The notes: generated from the letters alone by a model not told the origin. 64,000 nucleotides of DNA from Desulfofustis glycolicus DSM 9705 (GCF_900130015.1 NZ_FQXS01000001.1:372001-436000); one strand, 5' to 3'. Counted from the first letter of the stretch, positions 47,236-57,470 are shown. A program made the numbers and translations.

Positions 47236-50200
47236 ATGATTTTGATCCGGGGAATTGCGGCCATTGTCTTTGCTTGCCTGCTTTTTATGTCCATCACCGC
47301 AGCAGCGCGCTGTACCGACCCGGTCGGCCGGCTGGCTGCCCTCCAGGGCCAGGCGGAGATCCGCCGGTCCGGAGAGACGACCTGGCAGACCGCCACCAGA
47401 GATGAAATGTTCTGTCCCGGCGATCTGCTGCACATCGGCCGCGGAGGCCGGGCGGCGGTCGTGCTGGAAAACGAGACCGTGCTGCGCCTCGACCAGAACT
47501 CCACCGTCACCTTCGGCGTCCCTGAGCGGGGACGCTTCCTGCTCAATCTGCTGCGTGGCGCCCTCCACATTTTCAGCCACCGCCCCCGTGCGCTACAGGT
47601 CGCCACCCCGTATGTCAACGGCACCGTGGAAGGCACTGAATTTCTGGTTACCGCCGATGACCGGCAGAGCCGGATCACGGTGTTTTCCGGCCTGGTTATC
47701 GCCGCGAACCGACACGGCCGCCTGGATGTTGGCACCGGTCAAACGGTGCTCGCCCGGCAGGACTCGGCCCCGGTTTATGAGCTCGTCCTTCGGCCGCGCG
47801 ATGCGGTACAGTGGACCCTGTACTATCCGGCCATCCTGACCGACTCATACCGTGTGCCGGATGACGGCGTATCGGCCTTGCTGCGGCAGGCGACTGCCGC
47901 CCTGGCCGCCGGCAGGGCTCGTGAGGCCCGCGACGCCTGCGCCACAATCCTCGCTGACACCCCTGACAACAGCCGGGCACTGTCTCTACTGGCGATCATC
48001 GAGCTGACGCAGAACAACCGCCAGGAAGCAACAAGCCTGGCACGCCGGGCCTGGGACGCCGCGCCACGCACCGCCACCGCCGGTCTGACCCTCTCCTACG
48101 CCAGGCAGGCTGCCTTCGACGTCGACGGAGCCCGCGCCATACTGACGGAAACGATGGCCGCCATCCCGGACAATCCGCTGATACTGGCCCGACTGGCCGA
48201 ACTCCAGCTTGCCGCGGGGGCGCGCGATGAAGCCGTCGCCACCGCGCACAAAGCGGTGCAATTGGCCCCGGAGAACGCCCTGGCCCGGGTGGTCCTCGGT
48301 TTTGCCCACCTGGCCCGGGTCGAGATCGAGCAGGCAGAGCAGGCCTTCAACGAAGCGATCGACCGCGAACAGCTGTTGCCACTGGCTCGTCTCGGTTTCG
48401 GCCTGGCCCGAGTCCGCAGCGGCGCTGTCGCCGAGGGCCGGGCTGCCATCGAGCTGGCTGCAGCCCTGGATCCCGGCAACTCGCTGATCCGCAGCTACCT
48501 GGGCAAGGCCTATTATGAAGAGCGACGGGACGGCAACGCCCGGCGGCAATACCTCGTCGCCAGGGAACTGGATCCGGCCGATCCGACCCCGTGGTTTTAC
48601 GATGCCATCCGTAAGCAGAGCATCAACCGGCCGATCGAGGCGCTCCACGACCTGCAGCAATCGATCGAGCGCAACGACCGGCGGGCCGTCTATCGCTCTC
48701 GCCTCCTGCTCGACGACGACCTGGCCGCCCGCAGCGCCAGCCTGGGCCGAATCTACCAGGATCTCGGCTTTGAACAGCTGGCTCTGGCCCAAAGTTGGCA
48801 GTCACTGGCCGCCAATCCGGCCAACTATTCGGCGCATCGCTTCCTCGCAGACAGCTATCACGCCCTGCCGCGCCATGAAATCGCCCGGGTCAGCGAATTA
48901 TTGCAGTCGCAGCTGCTGCAGCCGCTCAACCTGACCCCGGTGCAACCGCAACTGGCGGAGAGCAACCTGGCCATTCTCGACGGCGCCGGTCCCGCCGCCG
49001 CCACCTTGCACGAGTTCAACCCGCTCTTTTTAAGAAACCGCCTCACCTTGCAGGCCAGCGGCGTGGCCGGCAGCAACGACAGGTACGGCGAAGAGTTGAC
49101 CCATGCGGCGATCTGGAACCGCTGGTCCTACAGTCTCGGTCAGTTTTATTACGCCAGTGACGGCTTCCGGCAGAACAATGAGCAAGCCACTTCCCTCTAC
49201 AACGCCTTCCTTCAGACGATGCTGTCACCGGACACCAGCGTCATGGCCGAACTGCGTTTCCGGGAAAAATCATTCGGCGACTTGGCACTCCGCTTCGACC
49301 CTCAGGATTTTCAGCCGAGAATCGAACAGGAAGACGACATTGCCAGTCTACGGATAGGCACCCGTCACGACCTCGCGGCCAACTCAACGCTGCTCGGTAC
49401 TGCCGTGATCAGTTCCACCGAGGGCAGCGCCGCCGGTATAGAGGAATTCGGGATGAGCATCGATATCAGCAACGACTCCGACAATGGCATGGCGGAAATC
49501 CAGCACCTGTATCGGAGCTCCCGTTTCAACCTGCAGAGCGGGGCCGGTTATCTCGTCTCCGACCAGACCGAGGAAATCGCCTTCTCTCCGCCCATCGCCA
49601 GCCCGTCCATGGCGGATACAACGACCAAACATGTCAATGCCTACGCCTATGCCCAGCTCAATCTGACACCGGAACTCACCGCCACCGCCGGACTCAGCGG
49701 CGACCTGCTCGACAGCCCGGTCAAGGACCGGGAAGAGCTGAACCCGAAACTCGGCGTCAGCTGGCAACCACTGGACGGTACCCGGCTCCGCGCGGCTGTC
49801 TTCAAAAACGTGCAGCGTCGCCTGATCTACGCGCAGACCATCGAGCCGACCCAGGTCGCCGGGTTCAACCAGCTCTTCGACGATTTCGCCGCCACGTCGG
49901 CCTGGACCTACGGGGTCGGTATCGACCAGAGCTGGTCGGATTCCTGGTTCGCCGGCCTGCAGGTTTTTCGACGGGAACTGGAGGTGCCGTTTCCCTCGGT
50001 CGGGCCGACCGGGATACCGGAGCAAGTCGAGGACGACTGGCGGGAGGATATCGGTTCGGCTTATCTCTACTGGACCCCATGCCGCTGGGCGGCACTGGGG
50101 CTTGACTATTATTACGAGCGTTTCAGCCATGATCGCTGGGAAGGACCGCAGGGAATCGCCGAGTTGACCACACACCGGATCACACCGAAGATCCATCTCT

Positions 50201-50475
50201 TTCACGAGTCCGGCTGGCGGGCGGCTGTCGAGGCGAGCTATCTCGACCAACATGGCGACTTCGGGTCGACCTTTGTCGGCTTCTCCGGCGACAGCGATCG
50301 CTTCTGGGTGGTCGATCTCTCGCTCGGCTACCGGTTACCGAACCGACGCGGCCTTATCAGTCTGGAGATGAAGAACTTATTTGACGAGACGTTTCGTTTT
50401 CTCGATACGGACCCGGCTCAGCCACGCCTGCTGCCGGAGCGGCAATTTATGCTGCGTCTGACCTTATCCTGGTAG
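47236..50475 (+). CDS. FecR domain-TPR-outer-membrane beta-barrel fusion protein
   Basis: 1079 residues. Signal peptide 1-24. A FecR-like domain (about 33-175) with GDLLHIGRGGRAAVVLEN and the later TPYVNGTVEGTEFLV is exposed in the periplasm. TPR-type helix pairs span about 215-435. A Ser/Thr/Asp/Tyr-rich beta-strand part (about 590-1079) ends in ...MLRLTLSW, with the C-terminal aromatic that BAM recognises. There is no TonB box and no plug domain. No FecI sigma gene is near, so this is not a classic Fec regulator. It converges with the CHASE2 cyclase gene; a partnership is likely but not shown. Confidence 0.85.
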   Translation: MILIRGIAAIVFACLLFMSITAAARCTDPVGRLAALQGQAEIRRSGETTWQTATRDEMFCPGDLLHIGRGGRAAVVLENETVLRLDQNSTVTFGVPERGRFLLNLLRGALHIFSHRPRALQVATPYVNGTVEGTEFLVTADDRQSRITVFSGLVIAANRHGRLDVGTGQTVLARQDSAPVYELVLRPRDAVQWTLYYPAILTDSYRVPDDGVSALLRQATAALAAGRAREARDACATILADTPDNSRALSLLAIIELTQNNRQEATSLARRAWDAAPRTATAGLTLSYARQAAFDVDGARAILTETMAAIPDNPLILARLAELQLAAGARDEAVATAHKAVQLAPENALARVVLGFAHLARVEIEQAEQAFNEAIDREQLLPLARLGFGLARVRSGAVAEGRAAIELAAALDPGNSLIRSYLGKAYYEERRDGNARRQYLVARELDPADPTPWFYDAIRKQSINRPIEALHDLQQSIERNDRRAVYRSRLLLDDDLAARSASLGRIYQDLGFEQLALAQSWQSLAANPANYSAHRFLADSYHALPRHEIARVSELLQSQLLQPLNLTPVQPQLAESNLAILDGAGPAAATLHEFNPLFLRNRLTLQASGVAGSNDRYGEELTHAAIWNRWSYSLGQFYYASDGFRQNNEQATSLYNAFLQTMLSPDTSVMAELRFREKSFGDLALRFDPQDFQPRIEQEDDIASLRIGTRHDLAANSTLLGTAVISSTEGSAAGIEEFGMSIDISNDSDNGMAEIQHLYRSSRFNLQSGAGYLVSDQTEEIAFSPPIASPSMADTTTKHVNAYAYAQLNLTPELTATAGLSGDLLDSPVKDREELNPKLGVSWQPLDGTRLRAAVFKNVQRRLIYAQTIEPTQVAGFNQLFDDFAATSAWTYGVGIDQSWSDSWFAGLQVFRRELEVPFPSVGPTGIPEQVEDDWREDIGSAYLYWTPCRWAALGLDYYYERFSHDRWEGPQGIAELTTHRITPKIHLFHESGWRAAVEASYLDQHGDFGSTFVGFSGDSDRFWVVDLSLGYRLPNRRGLISLEMKNLFDETFRFLDTDPAQPRLLPERQFMLRLTLSW

Positions 50476-50556
50476 TTGGAGAGACCGCCCGAGAGCCAAG
50501 CAAGGTCACGACGGGCAGTCTCAGTCATGCAACCATTGCCGACGGAGGGAGAAGCA

Positions 50557-50757
50557 ATGAGTAAGAAAGCACAGGTTAAAGGATTTCATTTCAAGGGCTT
50601 TGACGAAAGCGGCGAGCCAATCATTTTCGACGGTAAAAATAAAAAGCTGACCAGCCAGCCTGGTCCGCCGCCCGGCGAACTCGTGGAGGCCATTCTCATC
50701 TACCACGAAAACCCGACCTGGGTCTGTATCGGTGGCAAATGGTATCGAATCGGCTGA
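50557..50757 (+). CDS. Small basic protein (66 aa) behind the barrel gene
   Basis: The ATG at 50557 has GGAGGGAGAA just ahead, 81 bases after the barrel stop. It has no signal peptide. It contains an FHFKGFDESGEPIIFDG stretch, proline-rich PGPPPGEL and a WVCIGGKWYRIG end with one Cys and two Trp. The composition suggests a small beta-rich cytoplasmic protein. I do not recognise it. The frame is open to 50476, which I reject for lack of a ribosome site. Confidence 0.6.
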   Translation: MSKKAQVKGFHFKGFDESGEPIIFDGKNKKLTSQPGPPPGELVEAILIYHENPTWVCIGGKWYRIG

Positions 50758-50797
50758 GCCGGTTAAAAAAGGGGCTTGAGACACTTCCACTTCAGGC

Positions 50798-50829
50798 AGG
50801 GAGTTATTTTTCCAAACGGATAACTCCCT
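50798..50829. terminator. Hairpin between the convergent genes
   Basis: AGGGAGTTAT (50798-50807) pairs perfectly with ATAACTCCCT (50820-50829). It overlaps the last codons of the cyclase gene. No T-tract follows on either strand, so its role as a terminator is uncertain. Confidence 0.35.
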
Positions 50830-53056
50830 CCCAGTCTTCCGGTGGCGAGTCCTGCCGATAGAGGGCACACCGTCGCAAGTAGAACTGCGATGGGCCATCC
50901 TTGCTGTCCAGGGCGCAGGCCTGTTCAAAGACCGCCGCCGCATCCTGCCAGCGACCCTGAAGAAAGAGTTCCAACCCCTCGGGAAAGATTTCCGTAATCA
51001 GAAGACGCCGTTTGCCGCACAATTCACCGGGAGGCAGCAACTCGAATACGGATACCGATTTGCTTTTGCCGCCGAGCAGGAACCTGCCGAGATAGCGACT
51101 GTCGATCCCGTCGCCCCCTTCGACAACCTCCCGGGAAGCAATCAACCAGGTTCCGAGATACTTGTTCAACCCTTCGATACGCGATGCGGTATTGACGATA
51201 TCGCCGACCGGTGCGTATTCGAAATGCCCTTCAGCGCCGATATTGCCCATCAGCAGATAACCGGCATGCAGGCCAACCCGGGTGGGCAGCTGTCGGTCCG
51301 AATGCTCCCGGTTGAAGCGCTGTACCGCCGTCTGTATCTGTACCGCCGCCCGGCATGCTTTTTCTTTCAAGGCCCGCTGCGGGCCAGCCGACGGCCACAG
51401 GGCAAACATGGCATCGCCGACGATATTGCAGACCAGCCCCTCTTGCTCGTTGACCTGCCGGAACAATTGTTCAAAGTATCGTTTCATCAGTGCGCTCAGT
51501 TCGGTCGGCGTCAACTGTTCCGACAATGCCGTATAGTTCTTTGCATCACTGAGCAGGCAGACGCCGTAAACCGTCCGGTCGCCGGTGGTGATAAAGGAGA
51601 GATCACGTGAAAGTTCCTGTACCACGGCATCCGGCAGGTAGAGGCGAAACGCCTTTTCGATATGCTCCCGCTCCCGCCGCGCACCCAAATACCTGGTGAC
51701 CATCGCCGCCAGGAAGACGCCGGGCAGCAACACGGCCAGCGGCACGACGATAGGGCTCCAGGCGCCGGCCAGAGAAAACCAGGCGGCAACAACCATCAGA
51801 TAGCTCGCACCGCAGCCGACCAGCAGCAACGCCGCCGGCAACGGTGGCAGCAGGAAACAGGCCAGGCTACCGGTCAAAGCAGCCGCCAGCGTCAGGCCGC
51901 TGCCCGTCGCCGTTGACACCTGGCGAACAGGGCGATTTTCCGACAAATTGGCAAACACTGTGGCGGCCAGTTCGACGCCGCTCAAATCGAGCCCGTCGGC
52001 CTGCGAAAACACCGTATAAAACCCATCTTGCTGCTCGGACCAGCTCGTTCCGGCGGCGCCGACAAAGACGACACTGTCCTTGATCAACGCCCCGATCCTC
52101 GGGTCATCCAGATTACGATCGGCGAGAATATCGTGATAAGAAAAGGTTGGAATCGTTGCCGGTGGTCCGTAGAAATCGATATGGATACTGTTTTCTCCCA
52201 GGTAGGCGGCAAGGAGCCCGCGCAGCTGCTGTTGGCGCGGAGCAGGCAGCAGCCGCACGGTTTGCTCGATACGGCCGGCAGCATCACGGCCTGACTCGGA
52301 AAACTGCAGACAGAGCGATCTGATACGTCGCATCGTATCCACCAGACCAATAGTGTTCGGCACCTCACTGCCGTCGGACGGCACTGTAGCGGCACAGTCG
52401 GGAACCAGCAAACGAAGCACCCGGTAGAGATGCTCGTAATCCTCCAGTGCCATGACTTGCAATGCGACAACCGGCAGTGTCGGAATCCCTCCCGCTGACG
52501 ATTTGAACGTCCAGGACCGACTCACTCGTACCGGAATTTTCGGGATCGGAAACGGCGCCCGGGCCAGTGCCGCATCGGCAAATATCGGGGCCGGCGGGAT
52601 CAGTTCATCAACTTCGGCAGACAGCTGACCGGAGGAGCCCGGCCCGGCGTTGCCGGATCGTCTGACGAGTTTCTCGCAGAGTACAACCCGGCCGAATCGG
52701 CGAATCGACTCGGCGAAGACCCGGTCATTAACCGGATCGCGCGTTTCAGCGAAATGGATATCGAAGACGACGACGGCGGCACCGGCAGTGACAAGTCGGT
52801 CGAGCAGCCGGGCAAAGAGCAGCCGGGGCCAGCGATCGAATTGCTTCGGCAGGCCGAGCATCCAGGAAGAACGGTGATCGACATTGACGATTACGACATT
52901 GGACGGCGGCTCCCGAACCCCTCGCAGGCGAAACAGCAGCGCCAACCCGAAACGTTCCTCGACCATCTGCCCAAACGGGGACTCGATCAGGAACACACCG
53001 ACCAGCGTAAACAGCACCGTGCATACCAATGCCCGGCCGGATTGATTCATTGCCAT
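50804..53056 (-). CDS. CHASE2-domain class III adenylate/guanylate cyclase
   Basis: 750 residues. N-terminal membrane anchor (9-25), a periplasmic CHASE2 domain (about 30-375; VFDIHFAETRDPVNDRVF is the typical D-x-x-F block), three membrane helices (about 392-465), then a class III cyclase domain (about 505-690), with metal-binding Asp in LLSDAKNYTALSE and GDAMFALWP and the EYAPVGDIVNTASR block. The C-terminal LFLQGRWQDAAAVFEQA segment is a TPR-like tail common in this family. The substrate preference (ATP or GTP) cannot be read with certainty. It starts 13 bases after the regulator stop on the same strand, so they form an operon. Confidence 0.92.
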   Translation of the reverse strand: MAMNQSGRALVCTVLFTLVGVFLIESPFGQMVEERFGLALLFRLRGVREPPSNVVIVNVDHRSSWMLGLPKQFDRWPRLLFARLLDRLVTAGAAVVVFDIHFAETRDPVNDRVFAESIRRFGRVVLCEKLVRRSGNAGPGSSGQLSAEVDELIPPAPIFADAALARAPFPIPKIPVRVSRSWTFKSSAGGIPTLPVVALQVMALEDYEHLYRVLRLLVPDCAATVPSDGSEVPNTIGLVDTMRRIRSLCLQFSESGRDAAGRIEQTVRLLPAPRQQQLRGLLAAYLGENSIHIDFYGPPATIPTFSYHDILADRNLDDPRIGALIKDSVVFVGAAGTSWSEQQDGFYTVFSQADGLDLSGVELAATVFANLSENRPVRQVSTATGSGLTLAAALTGSLACFLLPPLPAALLLVGCGASYLMVVAAWFSLAGAWSPIVVPLAVLLPGVFLAAMVTRYLGARREREHIEKAFRLYLPDAVVQELSRDLSFITTGDRTVYGVCLLSDAKNYTALSEQLTPTELSALMKRYFEQLFRQVNEQEGLVCNIVGDAMFALWPSAGPQRALKEKACRAAVQIQTAVQRFNREHSDRQLPTRVGLHAGYLLMGNIGAEGHFEYAPVGDIVNTASRIEGLNKYLGTWLIASREVVEGGDGIDSRYLGRFLLGGKSKSVSVFELLPPGELCGKRRLLITEIFPEGLELFLQGRWQDAAAVFEQACALDSKDGPSQFYLRRCALYRQDSPPEDWEGVIRLEK

Positions 53057-53069
53057 TGTCGGTCCTTTA

Positions 53070-54626
53070 TCAGCTGTTGATCCCCAGGGCCGCTATCTTG
53101 TTGAGCAGGCCCTGCCGCGACAGACCGAGTGCTTTTGCCGTCCGTGAACGATTACCGTGCTCGCGCCGCAACGTTTCGTCGATAATGCGGCGCTCCACCT
53201 GACGGACGATTTCCTTCAGGGGCCCGGCAAAGGATACCTCGTCGATCTCACTCCGGCCGCTCTGCAGGTAACGGATCTTTCCGGACAGCATTTCCGGCAA
53301 GATGGTTTCCGTTCCGGCGGCCATGGCAACCGCCCGCATCATCTCGTTTTCCAGTTCGCGGACGTTGCCCGGCCAGTCGAAGCGAAGCAGCAGGTCCATC
53401 GCCTGTGGCGACAGGACAGGAACCGGCCGTTTGTTTTTCCTGGCGTTCTTTTCCAGGAAATGTAACGCCAGTTCGAGTATATCGTCTTTCCGCTCACGCA
53501 GAGGTGGTGGCGTAATTTGAAAGACGTTGATGCGGTAATACAAATCTTCCCGGAACGCTCCCCGGTTGACTTCATCGGCCAGATCGCGGTTGGTCGAGGC
53601 GATCAGGCGCACGTTGACCTGACGCGTCCGGTTGCTGCCGACCGGCCGCAACTGTCCTTCCTGCAAGACCCGCAACAGCTTGACCTGCATCGAAAGAGGC
53701 ATCTCGCCGATTTCATCGAGAAAAATCGTGCCGCCGTCAGCGATCTCGAACAATCCTTTCTTCTCTGTCAGCGCACCGGTGAAGGCACCCTTGGCATGGC
53801 CGAAGAGTTCACTCTCCAGCAGGTTCTCGGGCAAAGCGCCACAGTTTTCGGCAACGAAGGGCTGGTCCTTGAGCGGGCCGTTATAATGAATGACCTTGGC
53901 GATCAATTCCTTGCCGGTTCCCGTTTCGCCCTGGATCAATACGGTGGTGGTCGTGTCGATGACCTTGGCAATCAGATCGAACATCTTTCGCATGGGCAGA
54001 CTCGAGCCGATGATCTCCTTGAAACGGAAGCCGGTCTGTGCCTGGGAAAGCAGCGTCTGCCGTTCCCGCTCAAGGATATGCAGATGATCCTTGAGATCAC
54101 CATAGAATCTCGCGTTCTCCAGGGAGACGGCAATCGTCCCGGACAGGATTTCCAACAGCTTCTTGTCTCGCTCGGTGAATTGACCGCTGCGTTTGTTCAG
54201 CGCGTAGAGCACGCCAAGAAAACTCCTCCTGGTGCGCAGCGGCACGCAGATCATCGATCGGGTAGCGAAATCGTGCAACATGTCAAAACCGTCGTAATAT
54301 CGCCGGTCATCAGACACGTCATTGATGAAGACCGCCTGGTCATGCTCCATAACCCAGCCCGCCACCCCCTTGTGGTCGGGGAATCGAGGCGCAGTTTTGT
54401 GCAGATACCCCTCAACCTGAGCGCCCTCGACCATGCGAATGAAATAAAACTCCTTCTGGGCCGGGTCGTGCATCGCGATGGAAGCACCCTCGATATCGAA
54501 AATTGTTTTGATCTTCTCCAAGATGGTGACCAGCATCTCATCCATATTGCCAATGGTATGAAACGACGCAATCACCTCGCTGAAGAGTGAAAAATCCTTT
54601 TCCGAAAGATACAGCTCATCGGCCAT
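53070..54626 (-). CDS. GAF-AAA-Fis sigma-54 activator
   Basis: 518 residues from ATG 54626 (GGAG eight bases ahead); the frame is open to 54698. An N-terminal GAF-like sensor domain (about 25-175) precedes the sigma-54 interaction domain with GETGTGKE (233-240) and GAFTGA (280-285), the loop that contacts sigma-54. The C-terminal helix-turn-helix of Fis type ([19 protein letters not shown]) binds DNA. It should activate sigma-54 promoters in response to a small ligand or redox signal; a cyclic nucleotide is a sensible guess, since GAF domains can bind cAMP or cGMP and the cyclase lies just downstream (inference). Confidence 0.93.
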   Translation of the reverse strand: MADELYLSEKDFSLFSEVIASFHTIGNMDEMLVTILEKIKTIFDIEGASIAMHDPAQKEFYFIRMVEGAQVEGYLHKTAPRFPDHKGVAGWVMEHDQAVFINDVSDDRRYYDGFDMLHDFATRSMICVPLRTRRSFLGVLYALNKRSGQFTERDKKLLEILSGTIAVSLENARFYGDLKDHLHILERERQTLLSQAQTGFRFKEIIGSSLPMRKMFDLIAKVIDTTTTVLIQGETGTGKELIAKVIHYNGPLKDQPFVAENCGALPENLLESELFGHAKGAFTGALTEKKGLFEIADGGTIFLDEIGEMPLSMQVKLLRVLQEGQLRPVGSNRTRQVNVRLIASTNRDLADEVNRGAFREDLYYRINVFQITPPPLRERKDDILELALHFLEKNARKNKRPVPVLSPQAMDLLLRFDWPGNVRELENEMMRAVAMAAGTETILPEMLSGKIRYLQSGRSEIDEVSFAGPLKEIVRQVERRIIDETLRREHGNRSRTAKALGLSRQGLLNKIAALGINS

Positions 54627-55019
54627 GGAACAGCTCCAGCCATATGAAAGGACGAATCCGTGCCCGAAGGACCGGACACGTGTGGCGACTCTGTACACCT
54701 ATTGTACGAAATCGCCATGGGAATGTCTAATCACTGGACGGGTTTTTCACCCCGGCACCGACGGGAAATCCCTGCCAGAGCATAACGATGATCACAACAA
54801 TCTATTATTAACGGCAAGTTAGACAACTTATCAACACAAACCGGAACGGCGCCTATCATTCTGGCACCGTCTTCGCAATAGGAAGACTAGAAACCGAGCC
54901 AAGAGGGTAACAACGGTTAGGGTCAGTCACCTGAACCTGACACACCGGCGACGGAGAACGTCCTGCAAACTGGTGCAATTGACATGCACTGAAAACAGCA
55001 TCGATAAGGGGGTAAGGGC
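54627..55019. other. Gap upstream of the sigma-54 activator
   Basis: 393 bases that include the start region of the activator gene. AT-richer than the surroundings around 54780-54840. I found no sigma-54 site and no clear -35/-10 pair. Confidence 0.4.
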
Positions 55020-55214
55020 ATGTACGCATTCACAGATTTCATCGTATGGTTGTGGTTGTTGCCGGTCACACTGTTCATCATCCTGCCACTGGCTATGCTT
55101 GCAGTGTGGTCTGTCAGCAGATTGATCAGTGGTCTCAGAGTTGGTCAACAATCCCTGACAAAGGCAAATCGACAGATCTCCGATTCGGCAATGGCTTCCG
55201 GCATCCGCGCCTGA
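55020..55214 (+). CDS. Small single- or double-spanning membrane protein
   Basis: 64 residues. A good ribosome site (AAGGGGGTAAGGGC) precedes the ATG. One long hydrophobic region (8-33) may span the membrane, followed by a basic/amphipathic tail. The family is not recognised. Confidence 0.5.
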   Translation: MYAFTDFIVWLWLLPVTLFIILPLAMLAVWSVSRLISGLRVGQQSLTKANRQISDSAMASGIRA

Positions 55215-55550
55215 CCGCCTGGAATCGGGAGATGGAGAGCTGCACGGGGAGTTTTGCTGCCGCTGTCAAAAACGTGTACAGCCACAGCAAACCTCCCCTA
55301 CCGGCGGTCCGCTGACCTCCATCACGATTCACTACGAAACAAGCGCGCGAAAATCCCAAAGTATCCCGTCAGCTCTCCACCAGACACCACACGGGCACAC
55401 CCGCCCGTACGAACCGGCTGCGACAGTCTCTGCCACATGAAACGAGCCAACGACTCCCGCTACGGAGTAAAACGCCCTGCCATAGTGTATTCCTCCACCT
55501 GCCGTAACGGCAGCTGTTCACAGCAAACGAGACGTTGAAAACGCCCAGCA
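55215..55550. other. Gap without a supported gene
   Basis: 336 bases. Only short open frames with no family resemblance were found. Confidence 0.4.
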
Positions 55551-56066
55551 TCACCAGGGACAATTGGTCAGACGCGGATTGGCACCGTTGTTGGTCTCAT
55601 TCAACTCCGCAATCTTGTGGTTGGTATCGATCCAGACAAGCCCGGTAGCCGCCGCCTTGGCTATGCAGCCGGTGTCGTAATCGACGGAGCCGCCGGGCGG
55701 CTTGAGACTGCCGGCCGGATCAATCCTTTTCAGAGGAACCGGGTTGCGGAGAGCTGGGTTTTCAAGACCTGCAGAGATATGAGCCTGTGCCTTGCCATGC
55801 TGGTCATCCGGGATTCTCCCGGTCCCGATATTTTTAAATCGACAGACGAACCGGCACCCTTTGGCCTGCCAACACCGCTCGACAATCAGATCCGGCAACT
55901 GCCGCGGCACAACGGCACTCGTAGCCGCCGGTTGCCGCTCCAGGGGCTGAACTCCGGGCTTCAGGCCCTTCTTTTCCTCTGCCGCCGCATAGCTGCCGGC
56001 CATGCAAACGAGCCCCGCTATCGCCGCCATGAGCACGAGTGCCAAAACTGTTCTGTTACCGTTCAT
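55551..56066 (-). CDS. Secreted CARDB-like protein
   Basis: 171 residues from ATG 56066 (GGGAGGCG ahead). Signal peptide 1-29 with cleavage after SYAAA. The mature part ends in LNETNNGANPRLTNC, the N-E-T-N-N turn typical of CARDB/cell-adhesion-like beta-sandwiches. Five cysteines (in CWQAKGC, FVC, TGC and TNC) may form disulfides in the periplasm. It should be a small periplasmic binding or adhesion protein. Confidence 0.65.
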   Translation of the reverse strand: MNGNRTVLALVLMAAIAGLVCMAGSYAAAEEKKGLKPGVQPLERQPAATSAVVPRQLPDLIVERCWQAKGCRFVCRFKNIGTGRIPDDQHGKAQAHISAGLENPALRNPVPLKRIDPAGSLKPPGGSVDYDTGCIAKAAATGLVWIDTNHKIAELNETNNGANPRLTNCPW

Positions 56067-56253
56067 AACGCCTCCCGAATTGAGATTGCCGACGCGAAAT
56101 TCGCCTGGTTGGTCAGTTTCGCTCTCCATGTCTCTCCTGTCAAACCGATGTCTCCGCTAACGATTAGTACCCGTTGCGCGATAAACGGTTTACAAGAAAG
56201 TGAACAGACGGCAAAAAAAAGCGTGAACGGCTTGGCTCAAAGCTCGCTGGCGC

Positions 56254-56877
56254 TCAGAACGGCTTGTGGTATTCCTGATTCTCTTTCTTGTAGCCGGCTT
56301 GAAATTCAGGAAGGGCCGAAACGTCCTCAATCAATCGCCGGACATTGGTACCGAGGACGATGCCGGCATCGGGGAAATTCTTTACCCAACTCGCATAGAC
56401 CGTCGCCAAATAATCGACCACCGTTGGCTCATCACCGGTAATAAAGCGCTTCTCGTCCAACTCCTTGTCAAGGATTGCCCACAAACTTGACACCTGCACG
56501 GCCAGTTGTCTGAGAACTCCGGCCCGCTCACCCTCATCCATCTCTACCCGGAAACGAATGGCAAACATGCGGCCGTAGGCCGGGTGCAGGGTGGCGTAAT
56601 CAAACATCAGCCAACGCAGGAACTCCGCTTTCTTCGCAAGATCGGTCGGCAGCATGGATGAACTGTGCTTCTCGAGCAGATACAGGACGATTGCCGCACC
56701 TTCGGTAATGATCTGACCCTCGGGGGTCTGCAGCGCCGGCACCTGATTGGTCGGCACCAGCGCCGCATAGTCATCCACATCCTCCCGTTTTACCGGAATA
56801 TAGGAAACCCCAAGTTTTTCCAGTAGAACCGTAATGCCGGAAGAACACGACCCGGGAATCGTATAGAGTGTATACAT
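56254..56877 (-). CDS. Glutathione S-transferase-like protein
   Basis: 207 residues from ATG 56877 (GGAGGAG ahead). The thioredoxin-fold N terminus has PGSCSSGITVLLEKLG (Ser/Cys at the active site) and VPALQTPEGQIITEGAAIVLYLLE, the glutathione-binding part; the helical C-terminal domain carries DEPTVVDYLATVYASW. It should conjugate or reduce with a thiol. In an organism of this type the thiol partner may not be glutathione. No neighbour gives a role. Confidence 0.87.
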   Translation of the reverse strand: MYTLYTIPGSCSSGITVLLEKLGVSYIPVKREDVDDYAALVPTNQVPALQTPEGQIITEGAAIVLYLLEKHSSSMLPTDLAKKAEFLRWLMFDYATLHPAYGRMFAIRFRVEMDEGERAGVLRQLAVQVSSLWAILDKELDEKRFITGDEPTVVDYLATVYASWVKNFPDAGIVLGTNVRRLIEDVSALPEFQAGYKKENQEYHKPF

Positions 56878-57095
56878 AGTCTCTCCTCCAGAGGAAAAGT
56901 CCGCTGTGCTGTCTGACCGACCGCACATACGGGATATTACTGATTGCTCAACACCATCAGATGTGCTGAGAACAGGTCTTCACTGTAACTATCCTCGCCG
57001 GAGAGGCAACCCCGGCAGATCGACAACCGATTGCCCTGGCAACGGAGCAACTCCACGGCCGCAGGTGAAGATGCCGCCCATCATGCTTGCCTGCA

Positions 57096-57470
57096 CTACC
57101 TTCCCGAATCGACGATGTCATACAGTATCATTGCCGCTATCACCGTCCAGCCAACAAAATGAAACATGATGACTCCGACAGGATCGAGAAAGTCGGAAAC
57201 GGTATTCAAGATTGCACTGACGAGAAAGACCGTGCCGAGCAGCATCATCATACTCAGGATGTGGGTGCAGATCAGGATGGCCTTGTTGTCGATATCACTG
57301 TAGCCATACGACGTCCATAACTGGCTTATCGTCGCCCAAACAACCGGTATCGCGACAAAAAAAAGAAGCAGATTGTTTTCTTCAGGAAGCCGGTAATCGA
57401 GGTAAAACTCAAACAAAAAGACTCCGAGTACAAAAATCAGGCAGTTTCTGATTACCACGAACGTTCTCAT
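57096..57470 (-). CDS. Small membrane protein
   Basis: 124 residues, four hydrophobic segments (about 7-25, 36-50, 65-86, 96-117). GGAGGAGTGAT sits before the ATG. The family is not recognised. Confidence 0.55.
   Translation of the reverse strand: MRTFVVIRNCLIFVLGVFLFEFYLDYRLPEENNLLLFFVAIPVVWATISQLWTSYGYSDIDNKAILICTHILSMMMLLGTVFLVSAILNTVSDFLDPVGVIMFHFVGWTVIAAMILYDIVDSGR

Noticed and set aside
53517-54590. 357-codon frame opposite the sigma-54 activator
   Set aside because: Antisense shadow of the clearly identified AAA+ gene.
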